In this document: positions 1-6,787 of the stretch, one piece after another
Numbering within the stretch: the first letter of the stretch is position 1
Layout of the letters: each line of letters opens with the position of its first letter
NCBI GenBank assembly: GCA_031380225.1
Contig: JANNFX010000155.1
Coordinates: forward strand, 1 to 15,746
From: JANNFX01 sp031380225
GTDB taxonomy: Bacteria > Pseudomonadota > Alphaproteobacteria > Rhizobiales > Hyphomicrobiaceae
Direction: 5' to 3'
Length of the DNA stretch: 15,746 nucleotides
Program-made: the position numbers and the translations under genes
Notes under the pieces: model-generated
What the model was told of the DNA's origin: nothing
The model's input: only the letters and a program-made list of their open reading frames with translations
Database searches by the model: none

Positions 1-283
1 CATCCGGCACGATGCCGGTGCGGGCAAGCGAGCGGCTTTCGACACCCACGCGGCGGCGGCTGGCAAGAAAGCCGCGGATGGTTTTGACCGACACCCGGTT
101 GAGGTCTTGAGCCGTTGGCGATGCTCCAAAAGCCTGTTCAAGGTAGGCGATAAACTGGCCGAGGTCACGGCTATAGGCCTCGAGCGTCAGCTGTGCCCGG
201 CCCTGGCCGTGCTCAAGGTGCGCCAGCCATTCCTGCTTCAGGACCTCGAGTTCGCTGACCGCAGCTGTGTCTTGTTGGCTCAT
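1..283 (-). CDS. xerC: Tyrosine recombinase XerC-like, N-terminal part (cut by window edge)
   Basis: I translated this directly from the minus strand; the open frame starts at an ATG at 283 and runs off the left edge. It gives 94 residues of the N-terminal SAM-like core-binding domain of tyrosine recombinases: an acidic N-terminus, then a helix with LTLEAYSRDLGQFIAYL, then TIRGFLASRRRVGVESRSLAR, broken here as TIRGFLASRRR and SRSLAR. These resemble the XerC/XerD DNA-clamping helices. The catalytic domain with its Arg/His/Tyr residues lies outside the window. XerC with XerD resolves chromosome dimers at dif during division. The position near a transaldolase and priA is a common alphaproteobacterial arrangement, which favours XerC over XerD or a mobile integrase. 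Assignment to the family is firm; XerC rather than XerD is likely. Confidence 0.8.
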   Translation of the reverse strand, partial: MSQQDTAAVSELEVLKQEWLAHLEHGQGRAQLTLEAYSRDLGQFIAYLEQAFGASPTAQDLNRVSVKTIRGFLASRRRVGVESRSLARTGIVPD

Positions 284-332
284 TGAGGCCCGTTTTCCAT
301 TTCGAATCATCGCCTCGACTGTGCCAATAAGC

Positions 333-350
333 CGGTAACAGACCGTTACC
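333..350. promoter_or_regulatory. Inverted repeat, possible operator
   Basis: GGTAAC at 333-338 and GTTACC at 345-350 are perfect inverted arms separated by six bases. The site lies 50-67 bases upstream of the xerC start, in the divergent xerC/HU region. The size suits a dimeric repressor or a small hairpin. No regulator gene is nearby, so the binding partner is unknown. Confidence 0.3.
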
Positions 351-499
351 AAGACGATCACTGCGCCGTCAAAACGCCTGAAAACAAAGGCTTTTCGCAC
401 CCTGATGTGTCGAAATACCCGCAAAACACGACACTTCTGACACCATCTGTTCGCGTTCTTGCAACAGGTGCGTGAAAAAAGCCCGTTTTTCCTATTGTT

Positions 500-528
500 T
501 TGACGTTATCGCGCGTTCCTGAGATATG
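500..528 (+). promoter_or_regulatory. Candidate promoter of the HU gene
   Basis: A good -35-like hexamer, TTGACG, at 500-505 is followed after 17 bases by GATATG at 523-528. The -10 match is weak, which is usual in alphaproteobacteria. It is 55 bases upstream of the preferred HU start. The rest of 284-582 holds no credible gene. Confidence 0.4.
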
Positions 529-582
529 TTCGCAGTCATCTTTGATTCGATCAAAGGCAAAAGTCAGCAGAGGGAAACGACA

Positions 583-903
583 ATGGCAAAAGCCGCCGCA
601 AAAGCCACGAAGGCCGTGGCAAAGGTTGATACAGTTACATTGAAGCATCTCGGCGCCGCGCTTGCCGAAGCCCATGAGATGCCGAAGAAGCAAGCTCTGG
701 CGATGCTCGACGACATGATCGTCATGATCACCAAGCATCTCAAGAAAGGTGACCGGCTACGCATCGCAGGCCTCGGGATCCTGCAGGTTCGCAAGCGTCC
801 GGCACGCATGGGCCGTAACCCAGCAACGGGTGAAGCCATCAAGATCAAGGCCTCTAAGAAGGTCGCCTTCCGGGCTTCGAAAGATCTCAAAGAAGCGATT
901 TAA
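583..903 (+). CDS. HU-family DNA-binding protein
   Basis: This is a 106-residue nucleoid protein that binds and bends DNA as a dimer. The body matches the HU/IHF fold: a helical dimerisation part (TLKHLGAALAEAHEMPKKQA), then the beta arm with GRNPATGEAIKIKASKKVAF. The arm has the RNPATG tip whose proline intercalates into DNA. A short Ala/Lys-rich N-terminal tail (MAKAAAKATKAVAKV) precedes the domain; similar tails occur in alphaproteobacterial HU-like proteins. The ATG at 583 is preferred over one at 526 because a purine-rich AGAGGG sits just upstream and the extra 19 residues are unlike the family. A strong terminator follows, so the gene is probably monocistronic. HU versus a specialised HU-like paralogue cannot be decided here. 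Confidence 0.93.
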   Translation: MAKAAAKATKAVAKVDTVTLKHLGAALAEAHEMPKKQALAMLDDMIVMITKHLKKGDRLRIAGLGILQVRKRPARMGRNPATGEAIKIKASKKVAFRASKDLKEAI

Positions 904-993
904 CGGGCTTCCTGGAATTGCGTCATGCAGATTCTGGTGACAAGTCCGTCTAGATAAAGAGCGTCTTTCGTGCGGAAGATTGTTCATAAATCG

Positions 994-1022
994 AAACCGG
1001 CCCCTCGCGGGCCGGTTTTTTT
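994..1022 (+). terminator. Intrinsic terminator of the HU gene
   Basis: Stem CCGGCCC (997-1003) pairs with GGGCCGG (1009-1015) around the loop CTCGC. It is extended by AAA/TTT and followed by an unbroken run of seven T (1016-1022). It lies 91 bases after the HU stop codon and is a textbook rho-independent terminator. Confidence 0.93.
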
Positions 1023-1232
1023 GTTGCAGCCAGTCGTCGGCGGCGTAATATTTCTTTGCCCGTGTTGAGTTCGCGGCAAAACGTTGGGTTCGAGGTGTAA
1101 TCCCAACTGCGCAGCCTACATAGTCGCTCCTCACTTGAATCACCCGGGCACTTTCTTTTTTTTTTCCAATTTTTGAGATGCGGATTACTTTCGGTCCGAC
1201 TTTGCCGCCTGCTTCCGAGGAGAGATCCCAGT

Positions 1233-1437
1233 CACTGGTTCCCGGACGCCGCGCAGCGCAAAATACTAAGTCGATGGTAAAGGTACAGTCGCGGCGATCC
1301 GGGATCTTCAGCGGTGAAAGTCGCCCGCCGGATTTGAATCACCTTACACTTCGACCGGTATAGATCCCGGATAGCCGCGCTTGCGTTAGTCCCACCAGCT
1401 CAGATGTCAACGCGGCGCGGCTTCCGGGAACCAAGTG
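1233..1437. repeat. 205-base coaxial imperfect inverted repeat
   Basis: The outer arms are 1233-1254 (CACTGGTTCCCGGACGCCGCGC) as two parts, CACTGGTTCCCGG and ACGCCGCGC, against 1415-1437. They pair with one extra base and one mismatch. The inner arms 1291-1306 and 1363-1378 (GCGGCnATCCGGGATC) pair with one mismatch. Both arm pairs share the same centre exactly: 1254 faces 1415 and 1291 faces 1378, both summing to 2669. The stretch between the arms keeps weaker complementarity, about 16 of 36 positions by hand count. One mirror axis over 205 bases indicates a single element rather than two chance repeats. It could be a decayed miniature element or a long structured RNA; there is no coding potential. 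Confidence 0.7.
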
Positions 1438-1472
1438 TCAATAGACGCAATATCAATGCAAAATGCGGCGCC

Positions 1473-1543
1473 GTAGGTTGGGTTAGCGGCGGCCCGTCTG
1501 TTCAAACATTTTTGAGATAATCGGCCCGCCACGTAACCCAACA
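1473..1543 (+). repeat. REP-type hairpin, copy 1
   Basis: It begins with GTAGGTTGGGTTAGCG (1473-1488) and ends with CGTAACCCAACA (1532-1543). GTTGGGTTA pairs with TAACCCAAC at the base of the hairpin, with a further GC-rich stretch (GGCGGCCC against GGCCCGCC) inside. The GTAGGTTGGGTTAGCG / CGTAACCCAAC signature is a widely scattered REP sequence family in bacterial genomes, often linked to REP-associated tyrosine transposases. No such transposase is present here. Confidence 0.75.
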
Positions 1544-1576
1544 CTTTCTCAAAGCTTATTCGAAGCCGTGCAAAAA

Positions 1577-1645
1577 TGTTGGGTTACGCGCGGAAGTTCG
1601 TTTTCGTCACGCTTGACAGATCGCGACCGCGCTAACCCAACCTAC
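1577..1645 (-). repeat. REP-type hairpin, copy 2, inverted
   Basis: This is the same family in opposite orientation to the copy at 1473. TGTTGGGTTACG (1577-1588) starts it and CGCTAACCCAACCTAC (1630-1645) ends it. The stem GTTGGGTTA(C)GCGCGG pairs with CCGCGCTAACCCAAC with a single bulge. Copy 1 and copy 2 are 33 bases apart, a REPIN/BIME-like doublet. This copy begins 27 bases past the transaldolase stop codon and could act as its transcript end or a 3' stabiliser. Confidence 0.75.
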
Positions 1646-1671
1646 AGAATCGAGCGCGCGGATACTCGCAA

Positions 1672-2328
1672 CTACACAATCTTCTGCCCGGTCTTTTTCC
1701 AGTCGGCGATGAAGGTCGCGAGGCCGCTGTCGGTGAGCGGGTGTTTGACCAGCGCTTTCAAAATTGACGGCGGAATGGTGGCCACGTCGGCACCGATCAT
1801 GGCGGCGTCTTTGACATGGTTCACGGTCCGGATCGAGGCCGCCAAAATATCGGTCGAGAGGTTTTGATAGTTGTCATAGATGGTACGGATTTCGCGAATG
1901 AGATCCATGCCGTTCAAACCGATGTCATCCAAGCGGCCGATGAATGGCGAAACGAACGTCGCGCCGGCTTTCGCCGCGAGCAATGCCTGTGTCGCGGAAA
2001 AGCACAGCGTGACGTTGACCATCGTGCCTTCGGAGGTGAATACCTTGCACGCCCGAAGGCCGTCCATCGTCAGCGGCACTTTGATGGTGACGTTCTTGGC
2101 GATCTTGGCCAGCTCGTGGCCTTCCTTGATCATCCCGGCATAATCGGTGGCAGCAACCTCGGCCGACACCGGACCCGGCACGATTTTGCAAATCTCAGCG
2201 ATGGTCTCCTTGAAATCGCGGCCCGACTTGGCGATCAGCGACGGATTGGTCGTCACGCCGTCGAGCAGGCCGGTCGCCGCCAACTCCTTGATCTCGGCCA
2301 CATCGGCGGTATCGACGAAAAATTTCAT
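1672..2328 (-). CDS. tal: Transaldolase, TalC/FSA small-subunit family
   Basis: This 218-residue protein fits the short TalC/fructose-6-phosphate aldolase family (about 215-220 residues). The Schiff-base lysine is K83 in NVTIKVPLT, and the N-terminal MKFFVDTAD and GVTTNPSLI motifs are intact. Two residues separate transaldolases from true fructose-6-phosphate aldolases. Here the position matching Gln59 of E. coli FSA is Glu57 (SAEVAA) and the one matching Tyr131 is Phe129 (VSPFIGRLDD). Glu and Phe are the transaldolase pattern. The predicted reaction is therefore transfer of the dihydroxyacetone unit between sedoheptulose-7-phosphate and glyceraldehyde-3-phosphate in the non-oxidative pentose phosphate pathway. 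A GAGGGG sequence about nine bases upstream supports the ATG. It is divergent from priA. Confidence 0.9.
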   Translation of the reverse strand: MKFFVDTADVAEIKELAATGLLDGVTTNPSLIAKSGRDFKETIAEICKIVPGPVSAEVAATDYAGMIKEGHELAKIAKNVTIKVPLTMDGLRACKVFTSEGTMVNVTLCFSATQALLAAKAGATFVSPFIGRLDDIGLNGMDLIREIRTIYDNYQNLSTDILAASIRTVNHVKDAAMIGADVATIPPSILKALVKHPLTDSGLATFIADWKKTGQKIV

Positions 2329-2426
2329 TGTGTGCAGCCCCTCGCCGTTCCGTGCCCCGCGCTCGCCACATCGGCCTCGCTAGGCTATTCGGTCATGGAA
2401 TCCATTTCGAAAGCGCTTCTAGTCCG

Positions 2427-4667
2427 ATGGCAGGGCCTTTGAACAGTCTGTTTGATACACCCGGAGACAGTTTGTCCGAAGCGGACGCACTGCGCGTGCC
2501 GGTGTTGCTGCCGGTTGCCCTCGATCAGACCTATGATTACCTCAATCCGGACGGGCTGGTGGCGGAGCCGGGCTCGTTCGTGCTGGTGCCGTTTGGCCCG
2601 CAAACGCGGATCGGTATTGTCTGGGACCGGCAGGTTGGCGACAGCGGCAAACCGGTCAATCCGAAAAAGATGAAAGCCCTAGCCGAGGTGCTCGAAACGC
2701 CGCCGCTGCCACTGATCTCGCTGCGCTTCGCCGAATGGGTGGCGAAATATACGCTGGCGCCGCTCGGCATGGTGGTGCGCATGATGATGAGCGCGCGCGA
2801 GGCCTTCGAGGCGCAGAAGCCGCGCTTCGGGGTGCGCCTTGTTGACGGGTCGACGAATCCGCCGCGCATGACGCCGGCTCGCGAACGCGCTTTGCAAATT
2901 GCTGGCGATGGTTTGATACGCGCCAAGTCGGCACTTGCTGCCGAGGCTGGATGTTCGAGCGGCGTTGTCGATGGTCTCATTCAGAGTGGCAACTTAGTCG
3001 AAACCGCAATACCTGATCGCGGCTATCCGCCACCCAACCCGGCCCATCTCGTCACCGAATTTACCGACGAGCAGGCGCAGGCCGTGCACGCCTTGCGATC
3101 CTCGGTCGATGGCGGCACGTTTTCGGTCTCGCTGTTGGATGGCGTCACCGGCTCCGGTAAAACCGAAGTTTATTTCGAAGCCGTCGCGCGCGCGCTTGAG
3201 GCCGGCCATCAGGCACTGATCATGCTGCCTGAAATTGCACTGACTGGGCAATTCTTATCACGCTTCGAAGCCCGCTTCGGCGTCAAGCCGGTTGAATGGC
3301 ATTCGGCGTTGTCCGGCCCGGAGCGTGGCCGCGCCTGGAAGGCGATTGCGACCGGGGAAGCGCGCGTGGTTGCCGGCGCGCGCTCGGCGTTGTTCCTGCC
3401 GTTTATCGATCTCGGCATGATCGTTATCGATGAAGAGCACGACCCAGGATATAAGCAAGACGACCGCGTCCACTATCAGGCCCGCGATATGGCGGTGGTG
3501 CGCGGCAGCCTCGGCAAGTTCCCGGTGGTGCTGGCGTCGGCGACGCCATCGGTTGAAAGCCACGTCAATGCGCGTGCCGGGCGCTACCGGCATGTTCATT
3601 TACCGGGACGATTTTCGGGCGTCGATCTGCCGGCCATTACCGCCATTGATCTCCGCAAAAATGCGCCGGAGCGTGGCCGTTGGCTGTCGTCTATTTTGAT
3701 TGATGCGATTGTCGAGACGCTGGCGAAAGGTCAGCAATCGCTGCTGTTCTTGAACCGGCGCGGATATGCGCCGCTGACCTTGTGCCGCAAATGCGGAACC
3801 AAACTTGAATGTCCGCAATGCACGGCCTGGCTGGTTGAACATCGCTTCAAAAAGCGCCTCAACTGTCATCATTGCGGGTTCACGCTGCCACTGCCTGAGA
3901 ATTGCCCGAAGTGTCAGGAGCCCGATAGTCTGGTGGCCTGCGGGCCCGGGATTGAGCGCGTGGCTGAAGAAGTAGCTGAGCGCTTTCCAGACGCGAAACT
4001 GGCGCTGCTTTCGTCCGACCTCATTCCGGGGCTGACGGAAATGCGCGAAATTATCAAGCGTATTGAAGAAGGCGATACACAAATTATTATTGGCACGCAA
4101 ATCGTCGCCAAGGGACATCATTTTCCAGATCTCGCAACTGTTGGCGTCGTCGATGGAGATTTGGGCTTGGCGATGGGCGCCGATCCGCGCGCCGGTGAAC
4201 GCACATTCCAATTGCTACATCAGGTCACCGGCCGCGCTGGCCGAACATTCACACGCGGGCGTGGATTTATCCAAACCCACAACCCCGAGCATCCGGTGAT
4301 GGACGCCATCATCCGCGGCGATCGCGAGGCCTTTTTGTCGAGCGAAATCGATATCCGCAATCGCGGGATGCTGCCGCCGTACGGCCGTCTGGTGGCGCTG
4401 ATCGTGTCGTCACGCGATAAGGAAATCGCTGAAAAATTCGCGCGTGAAGTTGCTAGGCGGGCGCCGCCAGCTGAGCGTATTGAAGTGCTAGGTCCGGCCG
4501 AGGCACCCATTGCGGTCGTGCGCGGCCGTTTCCGTTGGCGGCTGTTGGCAAAAGCACCGCGCGAAACCGATGTGCAAAGCTATCTCCGCGCCTGGCTCGA
4601 CGTGTTGCCCGGCATCAAAGGCGATCTCAGGCTATCGGTTGACATCGATCCGTATAGTTTTTTGTAA
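2427..4667 (+). CDS. priA: Primosomal replication restart helicase PriA
   Basis: This is a 746-residue superfamily 2 DNA helicase that reloads the replisome at stalled forks. The N-terminal DNA-binding part (VPVLLPVALDQTYDYLNPD) is followed by Walker A GVTGSGKT at 239-246 and the Walker B/DEAH-type box DEEH at 335-338. Eight cysteines at 453-496 form the zinc-binding insertion; their spacing (3, 6, 3, 15, 3, 10, 3) equals that of E. coli PriA. The helicase C-terminal motifs (IIGTQIVAKGHHFPD and HQVTGRAGR) are present. The ATG at 2427 is preferred because the frame also opens at 2328, which would overlap the divergent transaldolase start and add 33 residues unlike the family. No strong ribosome binding site is visible at 2427. 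In many relatives an ATP synthase operon lies nearby; here a toxin-antitoxin pair follows directly. Confidence 0.97.
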   Translation: MAGPLNSLFDTPGDSLSEADALRVPVLLPVALDQTYDYLNPDGLVAEPGSFVLVPFGPQTRIGIVWDRQVGDSGKPVNPKKMKALAEVLETPPLPLISLRFAEWVAKYTLAPLGMVVRMMMSAREAFEAQKPRFGVRLVDGSTNPPRMTPARERALQIAGDGLIRAKSALAAEAGCSSGVVDGLIQSGNLVETAIPDRGYPPPNPAHLVTEFTDEQAQAVHALRSSVDGGTFSVSLLDGVTGSGKTEVYFEAVARALEAGHQALIMLPEIALTGQFLSRFEARFGVKPVEWHSALSGPERGRAWKAIATGEARVVAGARSALFLPFIDLGMIVIDEEHDPGYKQDDRVHYQARDMAVVRGSLGKFPVVLASATPSVESHVNARAGRYRHVHLPGRFSGVDLPAITAIDLRKNAPERGRWLSSILIDAIVETLAKGQQSLLFLNRRGYAPLTLCRKCGTKLECPQCTAWLVEHRFKKRLNCHHCGFTLPLPENCPKCQEPDSLVACGPGIERVAEEVAERFPDAKLALLSSDLIPGLTEMREIIKRIEEGDTQIIIGTQIVAKGHHFPDLATVGVVDGDLGLAMGADPRAGERTFQLLHQVTGRAGRTFTRGRGFIQTHNPEHPVMDAIIRGDREAFLSSEIDIRNRGMLPPYGRLVALIVSSRDKEIAEKFAREVARRAPPAERIEVLGPAEAPIAVVRGRFRWRLLAKAPRETDVQSYLRAWLDVLPGIKGDLRLSVDIDPYSFL

Positions 4668-4675
4668 GGTGTTGC

Positions 4676-4704
4676 TTGACAATAATAAGGCGTTACATTA
4701 CATT
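4676..4704 (+). promoter_or_regulatory. Strong sigma70-type promoter for higBA
   Basis: A consensus -35 TTGACA at 4676-4681, a 17-base spacer, and TACATT at 4699-4704 (four of six -10 positions). It begins eight bases after the priA stop codon and about 107 bases before the toxin start. The region 4691-4704 contains a TTACATTACATT direct repeat that could be part of the antitoxin operator. Confidence 0.65.
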
Positions 4705-4810
4705 TATTTCGTCAGCCTAAGCCATCGCGGCTACTCAACCTATCTTTTGATGTTAGGAAGAATGGGGCGTTTCAACAGCCATACGCGTGAGCGTCGACGT
4801 TGGAAAACCC

Positions 4811-5089
4811 ATGCTCAAGTCCTTTCGCCAGAAAGAGTTGAAGTCGTTTTGGGAGCTTGGAAAGCCTCTCAAGTATAAAACAGTTACGGCTGAGCAGTTG
4901 CTCGACCTGCTTGATGTCTTGGATTCGTGTAGTACGCCGCGTGAAGCCGATTTTGCCGGGATCAGGTTTGACGACTGGCGCGAAGGCAGTCAGCACCGCT
5001 ACAGTGTGATGATCACGCAGCACTGGTTCGTGTCTTACGCTTGGGAAAGCGGTGACGCGATCAACGTGGCACTCGAATGGATAGAATGA
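4811..5089 (+). CDS. higB: HigB-family mRNA interferase toxin (RelE superfamily)
   Basis: This 92-residue protein matches the length and layout of HigB/plasmid-killer toxins. The N-terminal MLKSFRQKELKSFWELGKP has the family MIKSFR..GLK pattern. A helical pair (TAEQLLDLLDVLDSC) follows, then the RelE-type strands SQHRYSVMITQHWFVSYAWE and GDAINVALEW. In the family the protein cleaves mRNA at the ribosome and is neutralised by the antitoxin encoded directly downstream. The ATG at 4811 is preferred to an in-frame GTG at 4787 because of length and a GGA-containing stretch upstream. The toxin-first order is characteristic of hig loci. Whether the toxin is active cannot be judged. Confidence 0.88.
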   Translation: MLKSFRQKELKSFWELGKPLKYKTVTAEQLLDLLDVLDSCSTPREADFAGIRFDDWREGSQHRYSVMITQHWFVSYAWESGDAINVALEWIE

Positions 5090-5110
5090 GTGGGGAGAAT
5101 AGGAGTTATT

Positions 5111-5437
5111 TTGACCACCTCCCGTGACGCTAAGCGATGCCCGGCCCATCCCGGCCGCATTCTGCGTGAGTATGCGCTACCCGCGCTTGGACTCGCGAAG
5201 ACGACAATTGCTGACCACCTCGGCATCTCGCGGCAGACACTTTACGATGTTCTCGGCGAGAAGCAGCCTATCACACCACAAATGGCGGTCCGCATCGGCC
5301 GTTTGCTTGGCAACGGTCCAGCATTGTGGCTCAAAATGCAGTCAACCTACGATCTTTGGCACGCTGAGCGTACCGTCGACGTCTCCAAAATACCGGTTTT
5401 GAAGGCAGCAAGTGAAGCGCTGCCGAGGCGGCAATGA
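5111..5437 (+). CDS. higA: HigA-family antitoxin, XRE-type HTH
   Basis: With the start at TTG 5111 it has 108 residues. The PAHPGRILREYALPALGLA opening is the standard HigA/VapI signature (HPGEILREEFL.PLGLS). A helix-turn-helix follows at about 25-67 (TIADHLGISRQTLYDVL), then ITPQMAVRIGRLLG and the LWLKMQSTYDLW motif near the C-terminus. I prefer TTG 5111 because AGGAG at 5101-5105 sits five bases upstream and it gives the usual N-terminus; a GTG at 5090 in the same frame, directly after the higB stop, would add seven residues. The protein should bind HigB and repress the shared promoter at about 4676. The gap to higB is 21 bases, so the two are one transcript. Confidence 0.9.
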   Translation: MTTSRDAKRCPAHPGRILREYALPALGLAKTTIADHLGISRQTLYDVLGEKQPITPQMAVRIGRLLGNGPALWLKMQSTYDLWHAERTVDVSKIPVLKAASEALPRRQ

Positions 5438-5510
5438 CTGTCTCGGCATTCTACTTTCCGTCGCGCCGCAAACGATGCTAGGGACGGACGATCTCAGCCG
5501 TGGGGCGCCA

Positions 5511-6185
5511 ATGAATTCGCATATCGAACTGTTCCGGATTGCCGGCATTCCAGTCTATCTCGACCTGATGTTTATCTTGCTGCTGCTGTTGGTTTTCGCG
5601 CCGGGATATTTCGCTTCGGGCAGCACCGAAATGATGTCGATCGGCATCGTGGTTTTGGTCGGCCTCGTAATCTCGATCCTGCTGCATGAATTCGGCCACG
5701 CCTTTGCCGCGCGGCTGTTCGGGATCGGTGTCCGCCACATCGAACTGACCGGCCTCGGGGGCCTCGCTCAGTTCGAACGCTCGCTGCCACCATCAGTGTT
5801 TATCAAGAGCGTGATTTTTCTGGCCGGCCCAGCGGTCAACGTGGCGCTGTGGTTTATTTTTGGCTGGCTCAGCACCACGATGACGACGCCGGGCGGGCAA
5901 CTTATCGGCGTGGCACTGGCCACACTGTCGGGCTACAATCTCTATCTCGCAATATTTAACATGCTGCCGGCGTTCCCTCTCGATGGCGGGCAAACTTTGA
6001 ACGCTTGGCTTGACTGGCCATTGGGTCCGCAGCGCTCAATTATGGTCGTGGCGGCTCTCGGCATTCTGGTCGCAATTTGGGTGGCGTATACGTCCTTGCC
6101 GGCCAGTTTTTTCGGCCTGTTGCTGGCATTTTTCTTGTTCCAAAACAATTGGATGGCTTGGCAGAATTCGGGCCGCTGGAAGTAG
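5511..6185 (+). CDS. Site-2 protease family (M50) membrane metallopeptidase
   Basis: This 224-residue polytopic protein has about six hydrophobic segments (roughly 14-34, 42-58, 101-121, 132-152, 174-190, 194-212). The zinc-binding HExxH is HEFGH at 59-63, inside a membrane segment. The third ligand lies in NMLPAFPLDGGQTLNAWL, with Asp158 in the PLDGG motif. Both are hallmarks of M50 intramembrane proteases. There is no PDZ domain and no CBS domain, so it resembles the minimal SpoIVFB-like group rather than RseP. The substrate cannot be read from the sequence, and no sigma/anti-sigma pair is nearby. The ATG at 5511 was chosen over an upstream ATG at 5412 that overlaps higA, because MNSHIELFRIAGIPVYL is the usual beginning of the family. 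Confidence 0.9.
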   Translation: MNSHIELFRIAGIPVYLDLMFILLLLLVFAPGYFASGSTEMMSIGIVVLVGLVISILLHEFGHAFAARLFGIGVRHIELTGLGGLAQFERSLPPSVFIKSVIFLAGPAVNVALWFIFGWLSTTMTTPGGQLIGVALATLSGYNLYLAIFNMLPAFPLDGGQTLNAWLDWPLGPQRSIMVVAALGILVAIWVAYTSLPASFFGLLLAFFLFQNNWMAWQNSGRWK

Positions 6186-6250
6186 CAGGGTTGCGGAACG
6201 GCGACGTTCGGCGCTAGTGTTGCGGCACTGACTGCCAGCACCCAAGAGTC

Positions 6251-6323
6251 GTCATCCCCGCGAAGGCCGAGAATTTGAATGCCACAATGAACTTGCGTGG
6301 ATCCCGCCCTACGGCGGGATGAC
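6251..6323. repeat. REP-like intergenic hairpin repeat
   Basis: GTCATCCCCGC (6251-6261) and GCGGGATGAC (6314-6323) are inverted ends with one extra base in the left arm. Within the right half, ATCCCGCC (6301-6308) and GGCGGGAT (6313-6320) form a perfect 8-base stem around CTAC. The GTCATCCCCGCGAAGGC / GCGGGATGACGA pattern is a common dispersed repeat type in proteobacteria. It lies 66 bases after the M50 gene and differs from the REP family at 1473-1645. Confidence 0.7.
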
Positions 6324-6409
6324 GATGGGGAGAGAGCCGGGTCAGGAATAAAGCGTCAGTGACGCAGCGCTGGCTTATCGCCAGTGTTTGGCAACCTTTA
6401 GGTTTTGCA

Positions 6410-6787
6410 ATGACATCCCCTTCTGCCGTAGCTCCCGTTATTCCAGCAGTGATCGCATTTTCAGATCCATTGCCCGAGCCGAGCCGCCATATGCCGCCGA
6501 CGTCGCGCATTATCAGCGGCAACCCGGCGCAGACGGCTTATAATCTTTTCGCAAGTGCAGATGGCCGTTTCAATAGTGGGATTTGGGAAGGCGAGCCGGG
6601 TTGCTGGCGCGTTGTATTCACCGAAAGCGAGTTCTGCCATTTGCTTGAAGGCGTGATCGTGGTGACAGCCGATGATGGCGCAACGCGCACCTTTCGTGCG
6701 GGCGATGCGTTTGTTTCGCCAGCCGGCTTTTCCGGCATCTGGGAAATTCGCGAACGCGCCAAGAAATATTATGCCTACTATGAATAA
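6410..6787 (+). CDS. Cupin domain protein (Cupin_3/DUF861 type)
   Basis: This is a 125-residue single-domain cupin. The pattern SGIWEGEPGCWRV, then TESEFCHLLEGVIVVT, then FRAGDAFVSPAGFSGIWEI with the closing KKYYAYYE is typical of the Cupin_3 family, found in small stand-alone proteins and in ureidoglycine aminohydrolase-like enzymes. Few histidines occur in the usual metal positions, so classical iron-dioxygenase-type metal binding is doubtful. Substrate and role are unknown. The ATG at 6410 has AGG about eight bases upstream. The 3' end overlaps the rimM start by eight bases, so the two are probably co-transcribed and translationally coupled. This is an unusual partner for rimM. Confidence 0.85.
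   Translation: MTSPSAVAPVIPAVIAFSDPLPEPSRHMPPTSRIISGNPAQTAYNLFASADGRFNSGIWEGEPGCWRVVFTESEFCHLLEGVIVVTADDGATRTFRAGDAFVSPAGFSGIWEIRERAKKYYAYYE

Larger units (their letters stand above)
1023..1671. other. Gene-free repeat-rich intergenic region
   Basis: No reading frame here has a ribosome binding site or recognisable product. The region holds a T10 run at 1156-1165, a 205-base imperfect palindrome at 1233-1437, and two REP-type hairpins at 1473-1543 and 1577-1645. A short GTTGGGTT...AATCCCAAC imperfect repeat at 1083-1107 may be a decayed third REP. It separates the HU gene from the convergent transaldolase gene. Confidence 0.8.

Noticed and set aside
474..491. GAAAAAAGCCCGTTTTTC hairpin as a terminator
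   Set aside because: The stem is almost wholly A-T, has no following T run on either useful side, and lies in the HU promoter region.
1083..1107. GTTGGGTT...AATCCCAAC imperfect hairpin as a third REP copy
   Set aside because: It lacks the full head and tail signatures; at most it is a decayed remnant.
757..1143. 128-codon minus-strand frame after the HU gene
   Set aside because: It is antisense to HU and passes through the HU terminator; its composition is Arg/Pro-rich as expected of a shadow frame.
1156..1165. T10 run as a possible terminator or phase-variable tract
   Set aside because: No GC stem precedes it and it lies in no gene or clear promoter, so neither role is supported.
1178..1363. 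61-codon open frame in the gene-free region
   Set aside because: It lies within the palindrome, has no ribosome binding site and resembles no known protein. It is better explained by the repeat structure.
1816..2442. 208-codon plus-strand frame over the transaldolase
   Set aside because: It is an antisense shadow of a well-supported gene, and its start has no ribosome binding site.
4510..4878. Frame bridging the end of priA and the start of higB
   Set aside because: It overlaps priA out of frame and runs through the higBA promoter; there is no recognisable product.
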